NCBI GenBank assembly: GCA_037045055.1
Contig: JBAOHJ010000003.1
Location: 1,054,001-1,118,000 of the forward strand
Source: Phosphoribacter sp037045055
GTDB lineage: Bacteria > Actinomycetota > Actinomycetes > Actinomycetales > Dermatophilaceae
Reading direction: 5' to 3'
DNA length: 64,000 nt
Position numbers and translations under genes: made by a program. The stretch's first letter is position 1, and each line of letters starts with the position of its first letter. Shown here piece after piece: positions 25,350 to 34,866 of the stretch. The notes below the pieces were generated by a model, which saw nothing but the letters and a program-made list of their open reading frames with translations, made no database searches and was not told the DNA's origin.

Positions 25350-28300
25350 TCATCGGCTGCACACGGCATACGCGGTGTAGCTGCCGCCGCGGAACACATA
25401 CCAGGCGGCCTGCCAGCCCGTGGCTGGTGCGCTGGTGCCCCCACCCACCGGGCGGGTGAATGCCATGTCGGCGCCGAGGTCGGTGCTGTAGCCGCCGCCC
25501 CCTACCGCGAAGTACCCGGAGGGACACGACACGGAGACCACTGCGGTGCTGGTGCCAGGCGTGGGGATCGTCGCACTCACCACCAGGCTCTGGGCCCCAA
25601 GCCCTGGCCCCTGTGGTCCTTGGCTGCCTTGCGGGCCTTGGGTCCCGATGGCGCCCTGGGGTCCCTGCGGCCCGGCGGCCCCCTGGGCTCCTGTCGAGCC
25701 TTGCGCGCCGGTGCCCCCTTGGGCTCCGGTACTGCCTTGAGCGCCCGCGCCGCCCTGGGCACCGGTACCGCCTTGCGCGCCGGTGCCACCCTGGGCTCCC
25801 GTGGACCCTTGTGGGCCTGTCCCCCCTTGGAAGCCCTGGGGGCCAGCGGCCCCCGTGGCCCCCTGCGCCCCCTGGAAGCCCTGCGGGCCTTGGGCTCCGA
25901 CTGCTCCCTGGCTGCCCTGGGTACCTTGGACTCCCTGATTGCCCTGGAAGCCTTGCCTGCCCTGGTTCCCTTGGAATCCCTGGTTCCCCTGGAAGCCCTG
26001 GTTCCCCTGCGTGCCCTGGAAGCCCTGCGGACCCTGCGCGCCGATCGCCCCCTGCAACCCCTGGCTCCCCTGGACCCCCTGCGTGCCCTGAACGCCCTGC
26101 GTGCCCTGAACGCCCTGGTTCCCCTGGAAGCCCTGGTTCCCCTGGAAGCCCTGGTTCCCCTGGAAGCCCTGGTTCCCCTGGAAGCCCTGGTTCCCCTGGA
26201 AGCCCTGGTTCCCCTGCGTGCCCTGGAAGCCCTGCGGACCCTGCGCGCCCACCGCCCCCTGGAACCCCTGATTCCCTTGGACACCTTGAGTGCCCTGGAA
26301 GCCCTGGGTGCCTTGGAAGCCCTGGTTCCCTTGCGTCCCCTGGAACCCTTGCGGACCCTGCGCGCCCACCGCCCCCTGAGCGCCCTGGTTCCCTTGGACA
26401 CCTTGAACGCCCTGGAAGCCCTGGTTCCCCTGCGTCCCCTGGAAGCCCTGCGGCCCCTGCGCGCCCACCGCCCCCTGAGCGCCCTGGTTCCCCTGGACAC
26501 CTTGAGTGCCCTGGAAGCCCTGGTTCCCCTGGAAGCCCTGGTTCCCCTGGGCGCCCTGGAAGCCCTGGTTCCCCTGGGCGCCCTGGAATCCCTGGTTCCC
26601 TTGGACCCCCTGCGTGCCCTGAACGCCCTGGTTCCCTTGGACACCCTGGTTACCCTGCGTGCCCTGGAAGCCCTGCGGACCCTGCGCGCCAATCGCCCCC
26701 TGGAACCCCTGGTTCCCCTGGACACCTTGAGTGCCCTGGAAGCCCTGGTTGCCCTGGAAGCCCTGATTCCCCTGGGCGCCCTGGAATCCCTGGTTCCCTT
26801 GGACCCCCTGCGTGCCCTGAACGCCCTGGTTCCCTTGGACACCCTGGTTACCCTGCGTGCCCTGGAAGCCCTGCGGACCCTGCGCGCCAATCGCCCCCTG
26901 GAACCCCTGGTTCCCCTGGACACCTTGAGTGCCCTGGAAGCCCTGGGTGCCCTGCGTGCCTTGGAAGCCCTGGTTCCCTTGCGTCCCCTGGAACCCTTGC
27001 GGACCCTGCGCGCCAATCGCCCCCTGGAACCCCTGATTCCCTTGGACACCTTGAGTGCCCTGGAAGCCCTGGGTGCCTTGGAAGCCCTGGTTCCCTTGCG
27101 TCCCCTGGAAGCCCTGCGGACCCTGAGCGCCGATCGCCCCCTGCAACCCCTGGCTCCCTTGGACGCCCTGCGAGCCCTGTGCGCCGATCGCCCCCTGGGA
27201 GCCCTGGTCACCCTGCGCCCCAGTCGCGCCCTGGAAACCCTGCGTCCCCTGAACACCTTGAGTGCCCTGGCTCCCCTGGAATCCCTGATTGCCTTGTGCG
27301 CCCTGGAAGCCCTGCGGCCCCTGCGCGCCGATCGCCCCCTGGGTGCCTTGAACACCCTGGGTGCCTTGTACGCCCTGGAACCCCTGGTTGCCCTGGTCGC
27401 CTTGCGTCCCCTGGACCCCCTGCGCGCCCTGCGTGCCCTGGACTCCCTGCGGACCCTGCGCGCCAATCGCCCCCTGCAACCCCTGGCTCCCCTGGAAGCC
27501 CTGATTCCCTTGCGTCCCCTGGACCCCTTGCGGACCCTGCGCGCCAATCGCCCCCTGCAACCCCTGATTCCCTTGGGCACCTTGAGTGCCCTGGTACCCC
27601 TGGGTGCCTTGGAAGCCCTGGTTCCCTTGCGTCCCCTGGAAGCCCTGCGGACCCTGCGCGCCAATCGCCCCCTGCAACCCCTGGCTCCCTTGCACGCCCT
27701 GCGAGCCCTGTGCGCCGATCGCCCCCTGGTAGCCCTGGTCACCCTGCGCCCCAGTCGCGCCCTGGAGACCCTGCGTCCCCTGAACACCTTGAGTGCCCTG
27801 GCTCCCTTGGAATCCTTGATTGCCTTGAGTGCCCTGGCTCCCTTGGAATCCTTGATTGCCTTGAGTGCCCTGGCTCCCTTGGAATCCTTGATTGCCTTGT
27901 GCGCCCTGGAAGCCCTGCGGACCCTGCGCGCCAATCGCCCCCTGCGCGCCCTGCGTGCCCTGGAACCCCTGGGTGCCTTGTACGCCCTGGAACCCCTGGG
28001 TGCCCTGTGCGCCGATCGCACCCTGGGAGCCCTGGTCACCTTGCGTCCCCGTCGAGCCCTGGCTTCCCTGAGCGCCTTGGGACCCCTGCTCGCCCTGCGC
28101 TCCGGCTGCGCCCTGGACCCCTTGCGTCCCCTGGAACCCCTGCGGACCCGGGGATCCTTGGGCGCCGGCCGCGCCGGCCGCGCCGGCCGCGCCGACTGGG
28201 CCGGGCGCGCCCGCCGGGCCCGCCGCCCCCTGCGCTCCGGCGTCCCCGGAGCGTCCCGCCTCGCCGTCGGCACCGTCGACGCCCGGGAAGCCCCGGGGGC

Positions 28301-28724
28301 CCTGAGCACCCGCGGGTCCCACCGGCGAGATGAGGGTGTCGCAGCGGTAGCCGGGGACGGGGAAGGAGTACCCCTGGGGCCCGGCGACTGAGGCACGTCC
28401 GGCGTAGATCGCCACCCCCGGGGGGACGTCCTGGCACCACGCGTCGACGGTCTGGCGCGGTGAGATCGCGACCTGGTAGCCCTGGGGCCCATCGGCGGCG
28501 CGGACACCGCGCGTCGGTGCCGAGACCGCGTTCGACACCGGGGATGCCGCGTGGGCTGGGCCGGAGGAGGCGAGCGTAGTCGAGGTCCTGGAGGAGGCGA
28601 CCGTGGTGGACGCAGCCGACACGGGGGTGGCGGACGCCGAGAGGGCAGCGGCCGCCAGGGCCGTGCTACAGGTCCGCGCGGCGCGGCCGGCCAGCCAGCC
28701 ACGCCGGGACACCCGTCCGGTCAT
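25350..28724 (-). CDS. Giant Gly-X-Gln collagen-like exported protein
   Basis: A 1124-residue protein. ATG 28724 has GGGAG closely upstream, and the N-terminus MTGRVSRRGWLAGRA looks like a twin-arginine signal, ending near ATPVSA. A 100-residue Ser/Thr/Ala region with two Cys follows. Residues about 136-1040 are an almost unbroken run of roughly 300 Gly-X-Y triplets in which Y is mostly Gln (GFQGTQGNQG). A module around AIGAQGPQGFQG recurs many times. The last 79 residues form a Cys-containing globular domain (VSCPSGYFAVGGGGY...YAVCSR), probably a trimerisation or binding head. It is likely a surface fibre and the first gene of a three-gene operon. Confidence 0.92.
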   Translation of the reverse strand: MTGRVSRRGWLAGRAARTCSTALAAAALSASATPVSAASTTVASSRTSTTLASSGPAHAASPVSNAVSAPTRGVRAADGPQGYQVAISPRQTVDAWCQDVPPGVAIYAGRASVAGPQGYSFPVPGYRCDTLISPVGPAGAQGPRGFPGVDGADGEAGRSGDAGAQGAAGPAGAPGPVGAAGAAGAAGAQGSPGPQGFQGTQGVQGAAGAQGEQGSQGAQGSQGSTGTQGDQGSQGAIGAQGTQGFQGVQGTQGFQGTQGAQGAIGAQGPQGFQGAQGNQGFQGSQGTQGNQGFQGSQGTQGNQGFQGSQGTQGVQGTQGLQGATGAQGDQGYQGAIGAQGSQGVQGSQGLQGAIGAQGPQGFQGTQGNQGFQGTQGYQGTQGAQGNQGLQGAIGAQGPQGVQGTQGNQGFQGSQGLQGAIGAQGPQGVQGTQGAQGVQGTQGDQGNQGFQGVQGTQGVQGTQGAIGAQGPQGFQGAQGNQGFQGSQGTQGVQGTQGFQGATGAQGDQGSQGAIGAQGSQGVQGSQGLQGAIGAQGPQGFQGTQGNQGFQGTQGFQGTQGVQGNQGFQGAIGAQGPQGFQGTQGNQGFQGTQGTQGFQGTQGVQGNQGFQGAIGAQGPQGFQGTQGNQGVQGNQGVQGTQGVQGNQGFQGAQGNQGFQGNQGFQGTQGVQGNQGFQGAIGAQGPQGFQGTQGNQGVQGNQGVQGTQGVQGNQGFQGAQGNQGFQGAQGNQGFQGNQGFQGTQGVQGNQGAQGAVGAQGPQGFQGTQGNQGFQGVQGVQGNQGAQGAVGAQGPQGFQGTQGNQGFQGTQGFQGTQGVQGNQGFQGAVGAQGPQGFQGTQGNQGFQGNQGFQGNQGFQGNQGFQGNQGFQGNQGVQGTQGVQGTQGVQGSQGLQGAIGAQGPQGFQGTQGNQGFQGNQGFQGNQGRQGFQGNQGVQGTQGSQGAVGAQGPQGFQGAQGATGAAGPQGFQGGTGPQGSTGAQGGTGAQGGTGAQGGAGAQGSTGAQGGTGAQGSTGAQGAAGPQGPQGAIGTQGPQGSQGPQGPGLGAQSLVVSATIPTPGTSTAVVSVSCPSGYFAVGGGGYSTDLGADMAFTRPVGGGTSAPATGWQAAWYVFRGGSYTAYAVCSR

Positions 28725-28875
28725 GATCTCCCACCATGCCCTTAGCCCATCGCTGCGCCGTGCGACGGACGCAGCGACTCCCCGACGGGCGACACTCGTC
28801 CCGGGTTGCGCACACCTACCGCCCGACGCAAGTGCCGCCAAACTCCCCCGGAACATACCACGTTCGACGAGATCG

Positions 28876-30630
28876 CTACATTTCGGGCGGAGTGTCGATT
28901 CCGAGAAGTTGCAGTCCTTGGGCGAGCACGTCGTGCGTGGTCGCACACAGCGACACCCGTGACTCGCGGATGCGCGCATCGGGCGCCTTGAGCACCGGGC
29001 AGGCCTCGTAGAACACCGAGAAGGTCTGGGCCAGCTCGAAGAGGTATCCGCACAGCCGGTGCGGCTCGAGGGCTCGGCCCACCTCGGCGACCACCGAGCC
29101 GTAGCCGAGCAGCGCCAACCCCAGGGCCCGTTCGGCGGGCTCGGTCACGACGATCTCGGCTGCCGCCGCGTCAGCGCCCGTGGACGCGTCCGGGACATCG
29201 AGACCCCCGGCGCGGAAGATCGAGCGGATCCTGGCGACGGCATACTGCAGATACGGCCCGGTGTTGCCGGTGAGCGAGACCATCCGGTCGAGGTCGAAGA
29301 CGTACTCGCTGTCGTGGGCCACCGACAGGTCGGCGTACTTCACCGCCCCGACCCCCACCTGCGGCGCGACGGCCGCCCGGATGGGCTCGGGCAGGTCCGG
29401 CCGGGAGTCGTCGAGCACCTGGCGAGCCCGGGCCACGGCCTGCTCCACCAGGCCCATCAACGGGGGGGAGCTGCCCTCGCGGGTGCGCAGGATCTTCTTG
29501 TCCGAGCCCAGCACGTTGCCGATCTGCACGTGCACGACCTCGACCTCGTCCGGCAGCCAGCCCGCCCGCCGAGCGGTCCGGAACACCATCTGCAGGTGCA
29601 GGGACTGGGGCGCCCCGACCACATAGAGGATCCGGTCGGCGTGCAGGTCCCGGACCCGGTGGCGGATTGTCGCCAGGTCGGTCGTGGCATAGCCGTAACC
29701 CCCGTCGGACTTCCGCACGATCAGCGGGACCGGCCTGCCCTCCCGGCCGGTGAACTCGTCGAGGAAGACACACAGCGCCCCGTCGGACACGACGGCGATC
29801 CCGGCGGCCTGCAGCTCGTCACACACGTCGGCGAGGTCGGCGTTGTAGGTCGACTCACCCGCGAGGTCGGCGTCGGTCAGGGTCACCCCGAGCGCGGCGT
29901 AGACCCGGTTGAAGTAGCGCTTGGACAGCGCGACCAGCTCGCCCCACAAACGCGTCGTGTCGGCATCTCCGGCCTGCAGGGCCACCACCCGAGCCCTGGC
30001 GCGGTCGGCGAAGTCCGGGTCACCGCCGAACTGCGCCCGCGCGGCGAGGTAGAAGGCGTTGGGCTCGGTCTCGACGACCCGCGCCGCCGGCGAGCCCTCG
30101 CCGACGTCGACGAGTCGTTCGATGAGCATCCCGAAGGGCGTGCCCCAGTCGCCGACGTGGTTCTGCCGGATCACCCGGTGGCCGAGGTGGTCCAATGTCC
30201 GCGCGAGCGCGTCGCCGACGATGGTCGTGCGCAGGTGACCGACGTGCATCTCCTTGGCGACGTTGGGCGCCGAGTAGTCGATGGGCACGACCTGCGGCTG
30301 CTGCCACGGCACCCCCCGACGTGGGTCGACCGCCAGCGCCGAGAAGGCGGCGGCGATCCAGGCGTCGGACAGCGTGAGGTTGACGAAGCCGGGGCCGCTG
30401 ATCTCCACCGACGAGCACATGTCCGCGACGTCCAGGGCTGCGACGATCCGAGCCGCGACCTGCCGTGGCGGCATACCGAGGCGTTTGGCAAGTGCCAGTG
30501 GGGCATTGGCCTGCAGGTCCGCGAACTGGCTCGACCGCAGCACCGGGTCGGCTCCGGCGTACTGCGCCCCGAACGCCGCCTCGATGGCAGCGCTCACGCG
30601 CGGGCCGAGCAGCTCGGCAGGTGAGGGCAT
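28876..30630 (-). CDS. argS: Arginyl-tRNA synthetase
   Basis: A 584-residue class I synthetase of usual length. It has the N-terminal additional domain, the HIGH-type motif HVGHLRTT near residue 130, a KMSK-like region SDKKILRTREG near 400 and the DALR anticodon-binding domain at the C-terminus (YLFELAQTFSVFYEACPVL). ATG 30630 gives the family start. The 36-bp leader contains the octamer hairpin that follows the YbaK gene. The 151-bp gap towards the collagen-like gene start, past the argS stop, shows no feature. Confidence 0.97.
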   Translation of the reverse strand: MPSPAELLGPRVSAAIEAAFGAQYAGADPVLRSSQFADLQANAPLALAKRLGMPPRQVAARIVAALDVADMCSSVEISGPGFVNLTLSDAWIAAAFSALAVDPRRGVPWQQPQVVPIDYSAPNVAKEMHVGHLRTTIVGDALARTLDHLGHRVIRQNHVGDWGTPFGMLIERLVDVGEGSPAARVVETEPNAFYLAARAQFGGDPDFADRARARVVALQAGDADTTRLWGELVALSKRYFNRVYAALGVTLTDADLAGESTYNADLADVCDELQAAGIAVVSDGALCVFLDEFTGREGRPVPLIVRKSDGGYGYATTDLATIRHRVRDLHADRILYVVGAPQSLHLQMVFRTARRAGWLPDEVEVVHVQIGNVLGSDKKILRTREGSSPPLMGLVEQAVARARQVLDDSRPDLPEPIRAAVAPQVGVGAVKYADLSVAHDSEYVFDLDRMVSLTGNTGPYLQYAVARIRSIFRAGGLDVPDASTGADAAAAEIVVTEPAERALGLALLGYGSVVAEVGRALEPHRLCGYLFELAQTFSVFYEACPVLKAPDARIRESRVSLCATTHDVLAQGLQLLGIDTPPEM

Positions 30631-30665
30631 GCGGGTCAGGATATCGGCGCGCGTCGGCCGGGCAG

Positions 30666-30688
30666 GGCATACCCCAGACCGGTATGCC
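30666..30688. terminator. Second hairpin of inverted GTATGCC octamers
   Basis: GGCATACC-CCAGACC-GGTATGCC: an 8-bp perfect stem with a 7-base loop, starting 2 bases after the YbaK-type stop codon and ending 36 bases before argS. One arm matches the full octamer and the other seven of eight bases. It probably ends the YbaK transcript. Confidence 0.6.
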
Positions 30689-30689
30689 G

Positions 30690-31223
30690 TCAGCGCGGCA
30701 GTGCCAGGTCGAGGACCCGCGCGTTGGGCAGGGCGGCCAGGTCCGCCCCGTCGAGCAACAGCTTGGCCGCGCGCACACCCGCTCCGACCACGACCGGGCC
30801 GGCTCGCGCCACCGCGGCGTCGACGAGGACCACCCAGTCCGCGGGCAGACCCACCGGGGTGATGCCGCCCGCCCGCATGCCGGTGAGCGCCTCGGCCTGC
30901 GCCGCGCCCATGAACGACAGCTTGCGCAAGTCCAGCTGCTTGCGCACCACCCGGTTGATGTCGGCGCGATCGACCGCGAGGACCATGACGGCGGCGTGCA
31001 CCGACCGTTCGGCGCGCCGACCGTCGACGACGACGCAGTTCGCGGACGCCTGCGGCGCCACGTCGTATGCCGTGCAGAACGCCGCGGTGTCCGCCAGGTC
31101 GGGGTCGATCTGCGCCACCCGAGCCTCCGGGACCAGCCCGGCAGCGGCGGCCACCGGCGGCGCCACGAGGTGCAGATGGGCGCTCAGCGGCACCCAGCTC
31201 AGAGGTTCCTGCGCAGGCGGCAT
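30690..31223 (-). CDS. YbaK/ProX-type aminoacyl-tRNA editing protein
   Basis: A 177-residue trans-editing domain protein that by family hydrolyses mischarged tRNA (Cys-tRNA-Pro, Ala-tRNA-Pro and similar). Key marks are RKQLDLRKLSFMGAAQAE with the family lysine near residue 95-100, the MRAGGITPVGLP loop near 115 and the VVGAGVRAAKLLL region near 145. ATG 31223 is the start. It lies upstream of argS, a fitting tRNA-quality neighbour, but the hairpin between them suggests separate transcripts. Confidence 0.88.
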   Translation of the reverse strand: MPPAQEPLSWVPLSAHLHLVAPPVAAAAGLVPEARVAQIDPDLADTAAFCTAYDVAPQASANCVVVDGRRAERSVHAAVMVLAVDRADINRVVRKQLDLRKLSFMGAAQAEALTGMRAGGITPVGLPADWVVLVDAAVARAGPVVVGAGVRAAKLLLDGADLAALPNARVLDLALPR

Positions 31224-31324
31224 GCAGCGACGGTATCCGCTCGGGAGCGCACCGTCGCCGCCGCGAGGGGCGGCGACGGTGCGGAGGCGACGGCGGCCGG
31301 GTACGGCGGCCCAGCGGCTGGCGG

Positions 31325-33145
31325 TCAGTCGGCGACCCGAGCGGTCGCCAGGACCTGCTCCCAGGTGGCCCGGGCCGGTTGGGTCGGGTCACCCACCGGC
31401 AGCAGGGCCAGGGCCCGGCGGCGCTCGTCGCCACGCAGCTCGTCGCCGAACCGGTCGACGACGACGACCAGCCGGGGCCGGGCCAGACCCCCGAGGGTCT
31501 CGTGGACACTGCGCCCCAGATCGCGCACGACGCTGGCCGGGTCGACGCCGGCCGCCTCGGGCCGCAGCACCACGGCGGCGGCCAGGATGCGCCCGCGCCG
31601 GGGGTCGCGGCGTTCGATGACGTCCGCGGCGGCGACGTAGGGGTGCTCCAGCAGGACGGCCCGCACCTCGCCGAGCGAGACCAACATCCCGGACACCGAG
31701 ACCACCTCGTCGGTGCGCCCGAGGAACTCCAGCGAGCCGTCGGCACGACGTCGGGCGCGGTCTCCGCTGAGGTAGACCCCCGGGGGGCCGGACCAGTGGC
31801 CGTCCGGGGCCGGTTCGGGCGAGCCCACGACACCGAGCATTGCCCCGGCCCAGGACCGGGTGAGGGCCAGCTCGCCGACCTGCCCGTCGGGCACCGCCGA
31901 CCCGTCCGCGTCGAGCAGGACCGCCCCGATGTCGGGCATCCGGTGCGGGTCGACCGGCCGGTCCAGGTGCACGATGCCGCCGAGCTCCACCTGGCCCCAC
32001 CCGTCGGCCACCGACACCACGGCGCCGGCCAGGCCGGTCGCGGCCCAGGACCGCAGCTCCTCGTCCATCGGCTCGCCGAACGCCACGACTCGCCGCAGGG
32101 ACGGCGCGCGGGTCGTGGCGTCGCGCTCCACCGACCAGGTGCGCATCGAGCGCAGCACCGACGGCGTCGTCAGCAGCGTGGACACGGCATACCGGCGGAG
32201 GATCTCCCAGGCCCGCGCGTGGGTGGGGACGTCGAGGGTCCCCTCGTAGAGCACTGCGGTGGCGCCGGCGGCCAGCGGCCCGTAGATCCCGTGCGCCTGG
32301 GTGCCCAGCCACGACACGTCGCCGACGCACCAGGTCACCGGGCCGTCGGCGATGCCACCGTCGTGCAGGGCCAGGGCCGAGCACACCAGGGCCGCGGCCC
32401 CGAGGGACACCGTGACGGGTCGGCCGCGGCGATAGGCCTGACTGACCAGCAGCACCGGGTGCTCGGCGGGCCGGGCGACCGGCGCGTCGTCGTCTCGGGC
32501 CTGCCCGGGGCGGGCCGTGGCCACCAGGTCGTGGTACCAGCGGTCCCCCTCGAACCAGGCGACGTCGATGCCCGTGCGACGCACCACGACGGTGTGCTCC
32601 ACGCCGGTGGTGGCGGCCAGGGCCTCGTCGGCCCGGGCCTTCAGCGGCAGCACCGTGCCCCGCCGCCAGGCCCCGTCCTGGGTGAGCAGGACCCGCGCGC
32701 CCAGGGCAGCCAGCCGGTCGGCGAGGGCGTCGGGCGGCAACGGCGTGGGCACCACGGCGTGCACGGCACCGACCCGCGCGCAGGCGAGCATCGCGACCAC
32801 GGTCTCGGGCAGCAGGCCCAGGTGCAGGGCCACGACGTCTCCGGGCGCCAGCCCCAATCCGCGCAACCCCCGGGCCAGCGCGCCCACCTCGTCGGCCAGC
32901 GCGGCATACGTGAGGGTGCGTCGGTCCCCGGGCTCGCCCTCCCACTCGACGGCGACCTGCGTCGGGGTAAGCCGCGCCCAGACCCCCGCGCACACCGTCG
33001 CCACGTCCAGCCGGCCGCCCTGGAACCACCGACCCTGTCGGGGGCCCGGCGACCACAACGGGTCCGGCGGAGGCTGCCACGGCAGGCGCCCGGACACCTG
33101 CGCCCACGCGGCGAGATCCGGCGCACCCGGCTGCGACACGCCCAC
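31325..33145 (-). CDS. Degenerate acetyl-CoA-synthetase-like AMP-binding protein
   Basis: A 606-residue member of the acyl/acetyl-CoA synthetase family (N-terminal WFQGGRLDVATVCAG region, LGLAPGDVVALHLGLLPETV, and the hinge motif LGRTDEVVSVSGMLVSLGE). Two catalytic elements are missing. The ATP loop, normally SGTTGKPKG, reads SQAYRRGRPVTVS, and the C-terminal catalytic Lys is absent: the last 60 residues have no lysine. It is probably not a normal ligase. GTG 33145 starts 3 bases after the IclR stop, so the two genes form an operon. Confidence 0.82.
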   Translation of the reverse strand: MGVSQPGAPDLAAWAQVSGRLPWQPPPDPLWSPGPRQGRWFQGGRLDVATVCAGVWARLTPTQVAVEWEGEPGDRRTLTYAALADEVGALARGLRGLGLAPGDVVALHLGLLPETVVAMLACARVGAVHAVVPTPLPPDALADRLAALGARVLLTQDGAWRRGTVLPLKARADEALAATTGVEHTVVVRRTGIDVAWFEGDRWYHDLVATARPGQARDDDAPVARPAEHPVLLVSQAYRRGRPVTVSLGAAALVCSALALHDGGIADGPVTWCVGDVSWLGTQAHGIYGPLAAGATAVLYEGTLDVPTHARAWEILRRYAVSTLLTTPSVLRSMRTWSVERDATTRAPSLRRVVAFGEPMDEELRSWAATGLAGAVVSVADGWGQVELGGIVHLDRPVDPHRMPDIGAVLLDADGSAVPDGQVGELALTRSWAGAMLGVVGSPEPAPDGHWSGPPGVYLSGDRARRRADGSLEFLGRTDEVVSVSGMLVSLGEVRAVLLEHPYVAAADVIERRDPRRGRILAAAVVLRPEAAGVDPASVVRDLGRSVHETLGGLARPRLVVVVDRFGDELRGDERRRALALLPVGDPTQPARATWEQVLATARVAD

Positions 33146-33147
33146 GG

Positions 33148-33897
33148 TCAGGCCCGGCCCCAGGGGCGGGTGGCGACGCCGGCGGCCCGAGCCAGCAGCG
33201 CGGCGATCTCGTCGAGCGCCTCGGCGGTGGGGTCGGCGGCGACGGCGGCGGTGAGCGCCGCGACGACCTGCCCATCGGCGTCGGCGATCGGCACGGCCAG
33301 CTCCCCAGCCACGCCCGCGTCGCCCACGTGCAGCCAGGCCGCGCGTGACCAGGCCTCGCGCTCGCGCTCGGCCAGGTCGCGCAGCTGCTCGCCCACGGCG
33401 TCGAGCAGGTGCTTCCACCGGTCGTCCTCGGCTCGCGCTCCGATCAGCCGGCCGGCGGCGGTGCGCAGCGCGGGGCGCAGCTCGTGCGGGTCGCGGTACA
33501 GCCCAGCGTCGCGGCCCTCGACCCGGTCCACCGTGACCACGCCGGTGCCGACGAGCAGCTGCACGCTCACCGTCGCGCGGGTCTGCTCGCGCAGCTGGCC
33601 CAGATAGGGGGCCAGCGCGGCGACGACGGGATGGCGGGCCAGGTAGCGGTGCGACAGGCGGGTCAGCTCGGGGCCCAACCCGTAGCGCGCGGAGCGAGGG
33701 TCCTGCTCGACGAGCTCGGCCAGGACCAGGGAGCGCAGCAGCCGGTGGACGGTGGCCAGCGAGAGGCCGGAACGGTCGGCCAGGTCGGTCAGCTGCTGGT
33801 ATGCCGGTCCGTCGGCGAGCAACCGCAGCAACAGGGCCGCGTTGCGCACCGTCCCGAGCGCACCGGGGGCCTCGCGCAGGGCGTCACTGAGTGGCAC
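33148..33897 (-). CDS. IclR-family transcription regulator
   Basis: A 249-residue regulator with an N-terminal winged helix (NAALLLRLLADGPAYQQLTDLADRSGLS then LATVHRLLRSLVLAELVEQ, each piece shown only in part here) and a C-terminal ligand domain (RYLARHPVVAALAPYLGQL to the end). GTG 33897 has GAGGGG 5 bases upstream. It diverges from the ABC-importer operon, so control of that operon is the natural inference. It is co-transcribed with the degenerate AMP-binding gene. Confidence 0.88.
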   Translation of the reverse strand: MPLSDALREAPGALGTVRNAALLLRLLADGPAYQQLTDLADRSGLSLATVHRLLRSLVLAELVEQDPRSARYGLGPELTRLSHRYLARHPVVAALAPYLGQLREQTRATVSVQLLVGTGVVTVDRVEGRDAGLYRDPHELRPALRTAAGRLIGARAEDDRWKHLLDAVGEQLRDLAEREREAWSRAAWLHVGDAGVAGELAVPIADADGQVVAALTAAVAADPTAEALDEIAALLARAAGVATRPWGRA

Positions 33898-34027
33898 GAT
33901 CCCCTCTCCCGGCCGACGAGGCGACGACTGTAGACCGCCGGGCTTTCTTTCCACAAGAAGGCATTGCCTTCCGGATAGTGGAATCCTATGCTCGCCCCGA
34001 CCGCCCCACGACGGCCAGGAGGTCTCG

Positions 34028-34866
34028 GTGCGAAGCCGCGCGTACCAGCACACCCTGAACTCCTCCACCGTCCCGGTCGGCTCGCCCGCGCTGCAGATCG
34101 CCGATCTGAGCCTGCGCTTCGGGGGCGTCGTCGCCCTGCAGGACGTCGGGTTCACCATCACCCAGGGGCATATCCACGCGGTCATCGGCCCCAACGGCGC
34201 CGGTAAGTCCAGCCTGCTCAACTGCATCAGCGGCCTCTACCACCCGCAGCAGGGGTCGGTGCTGTTGCACACCGGGGACCAGGGCGCCACCCAGGAGCTC
34301 ACCCGCCTCGCGCCGCACCGGATCGCCCAGCTCGGGGTGGCCCGCTCGTTCCAGAACATCGAGCTGTTCACCCACCTCACCGTCCTGGAGAACCTCCTGC
34401 TGGGCCGTCACATCCACATGTACAAAGGCGTGGCGCTGTCGATGCTGTGGTTCGGGCCGGCCCGCCGGCAGGAGATCGCCCATCGGGGGTTGGTCGAGGA
34501 GGTCATCGACCTGCTCTCGTTGCAGCCCTTCCGACACCAGCCCGTGGGGTCGCTGGCCTACGGCATCCAGAAGCGCGTCGAGCTGGGTCGGGCGTTGTGC
34601 CTGCAACCGTCCCTGCTGCTGCTCGACGAGCCCATGGCGGGCATGAACGCCGAGGAGAAGGAGGACATGGCCCGGTACGTCCTCGACGTGCACGAGCTGG
34701 CCGGGGTGACCGTGATCCTCATCGAGCACGACATGGCGGTCGTCATGGACATCTCCGACCGGGTCTGCGTGCTCGACTTCGGCCGGCTGATCGCCGACGG
34801 CACCCCCGAGCAGGTCAAGGCCGACCCGGCAGTCGTCGAGGCCTACCTCGGGGCGGAGGAGCACTG

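Noticed and set aside
25600..28200. CRISPR-like periodic repeats
   Set aside because: The period is a multiple of 3 with no constant spacer structure and it is coding; no cas genes are nearby.
25200..28391. 1063-codon plus-strand frame rich in Leu-Glu-Ala-Leu opposite the collagen-like gene
   Set aside because: The periodic codons of the collagen array keep several frames open. It has no ribosome site or signal, and its repeat is fully explained by the minus-strand triplets.
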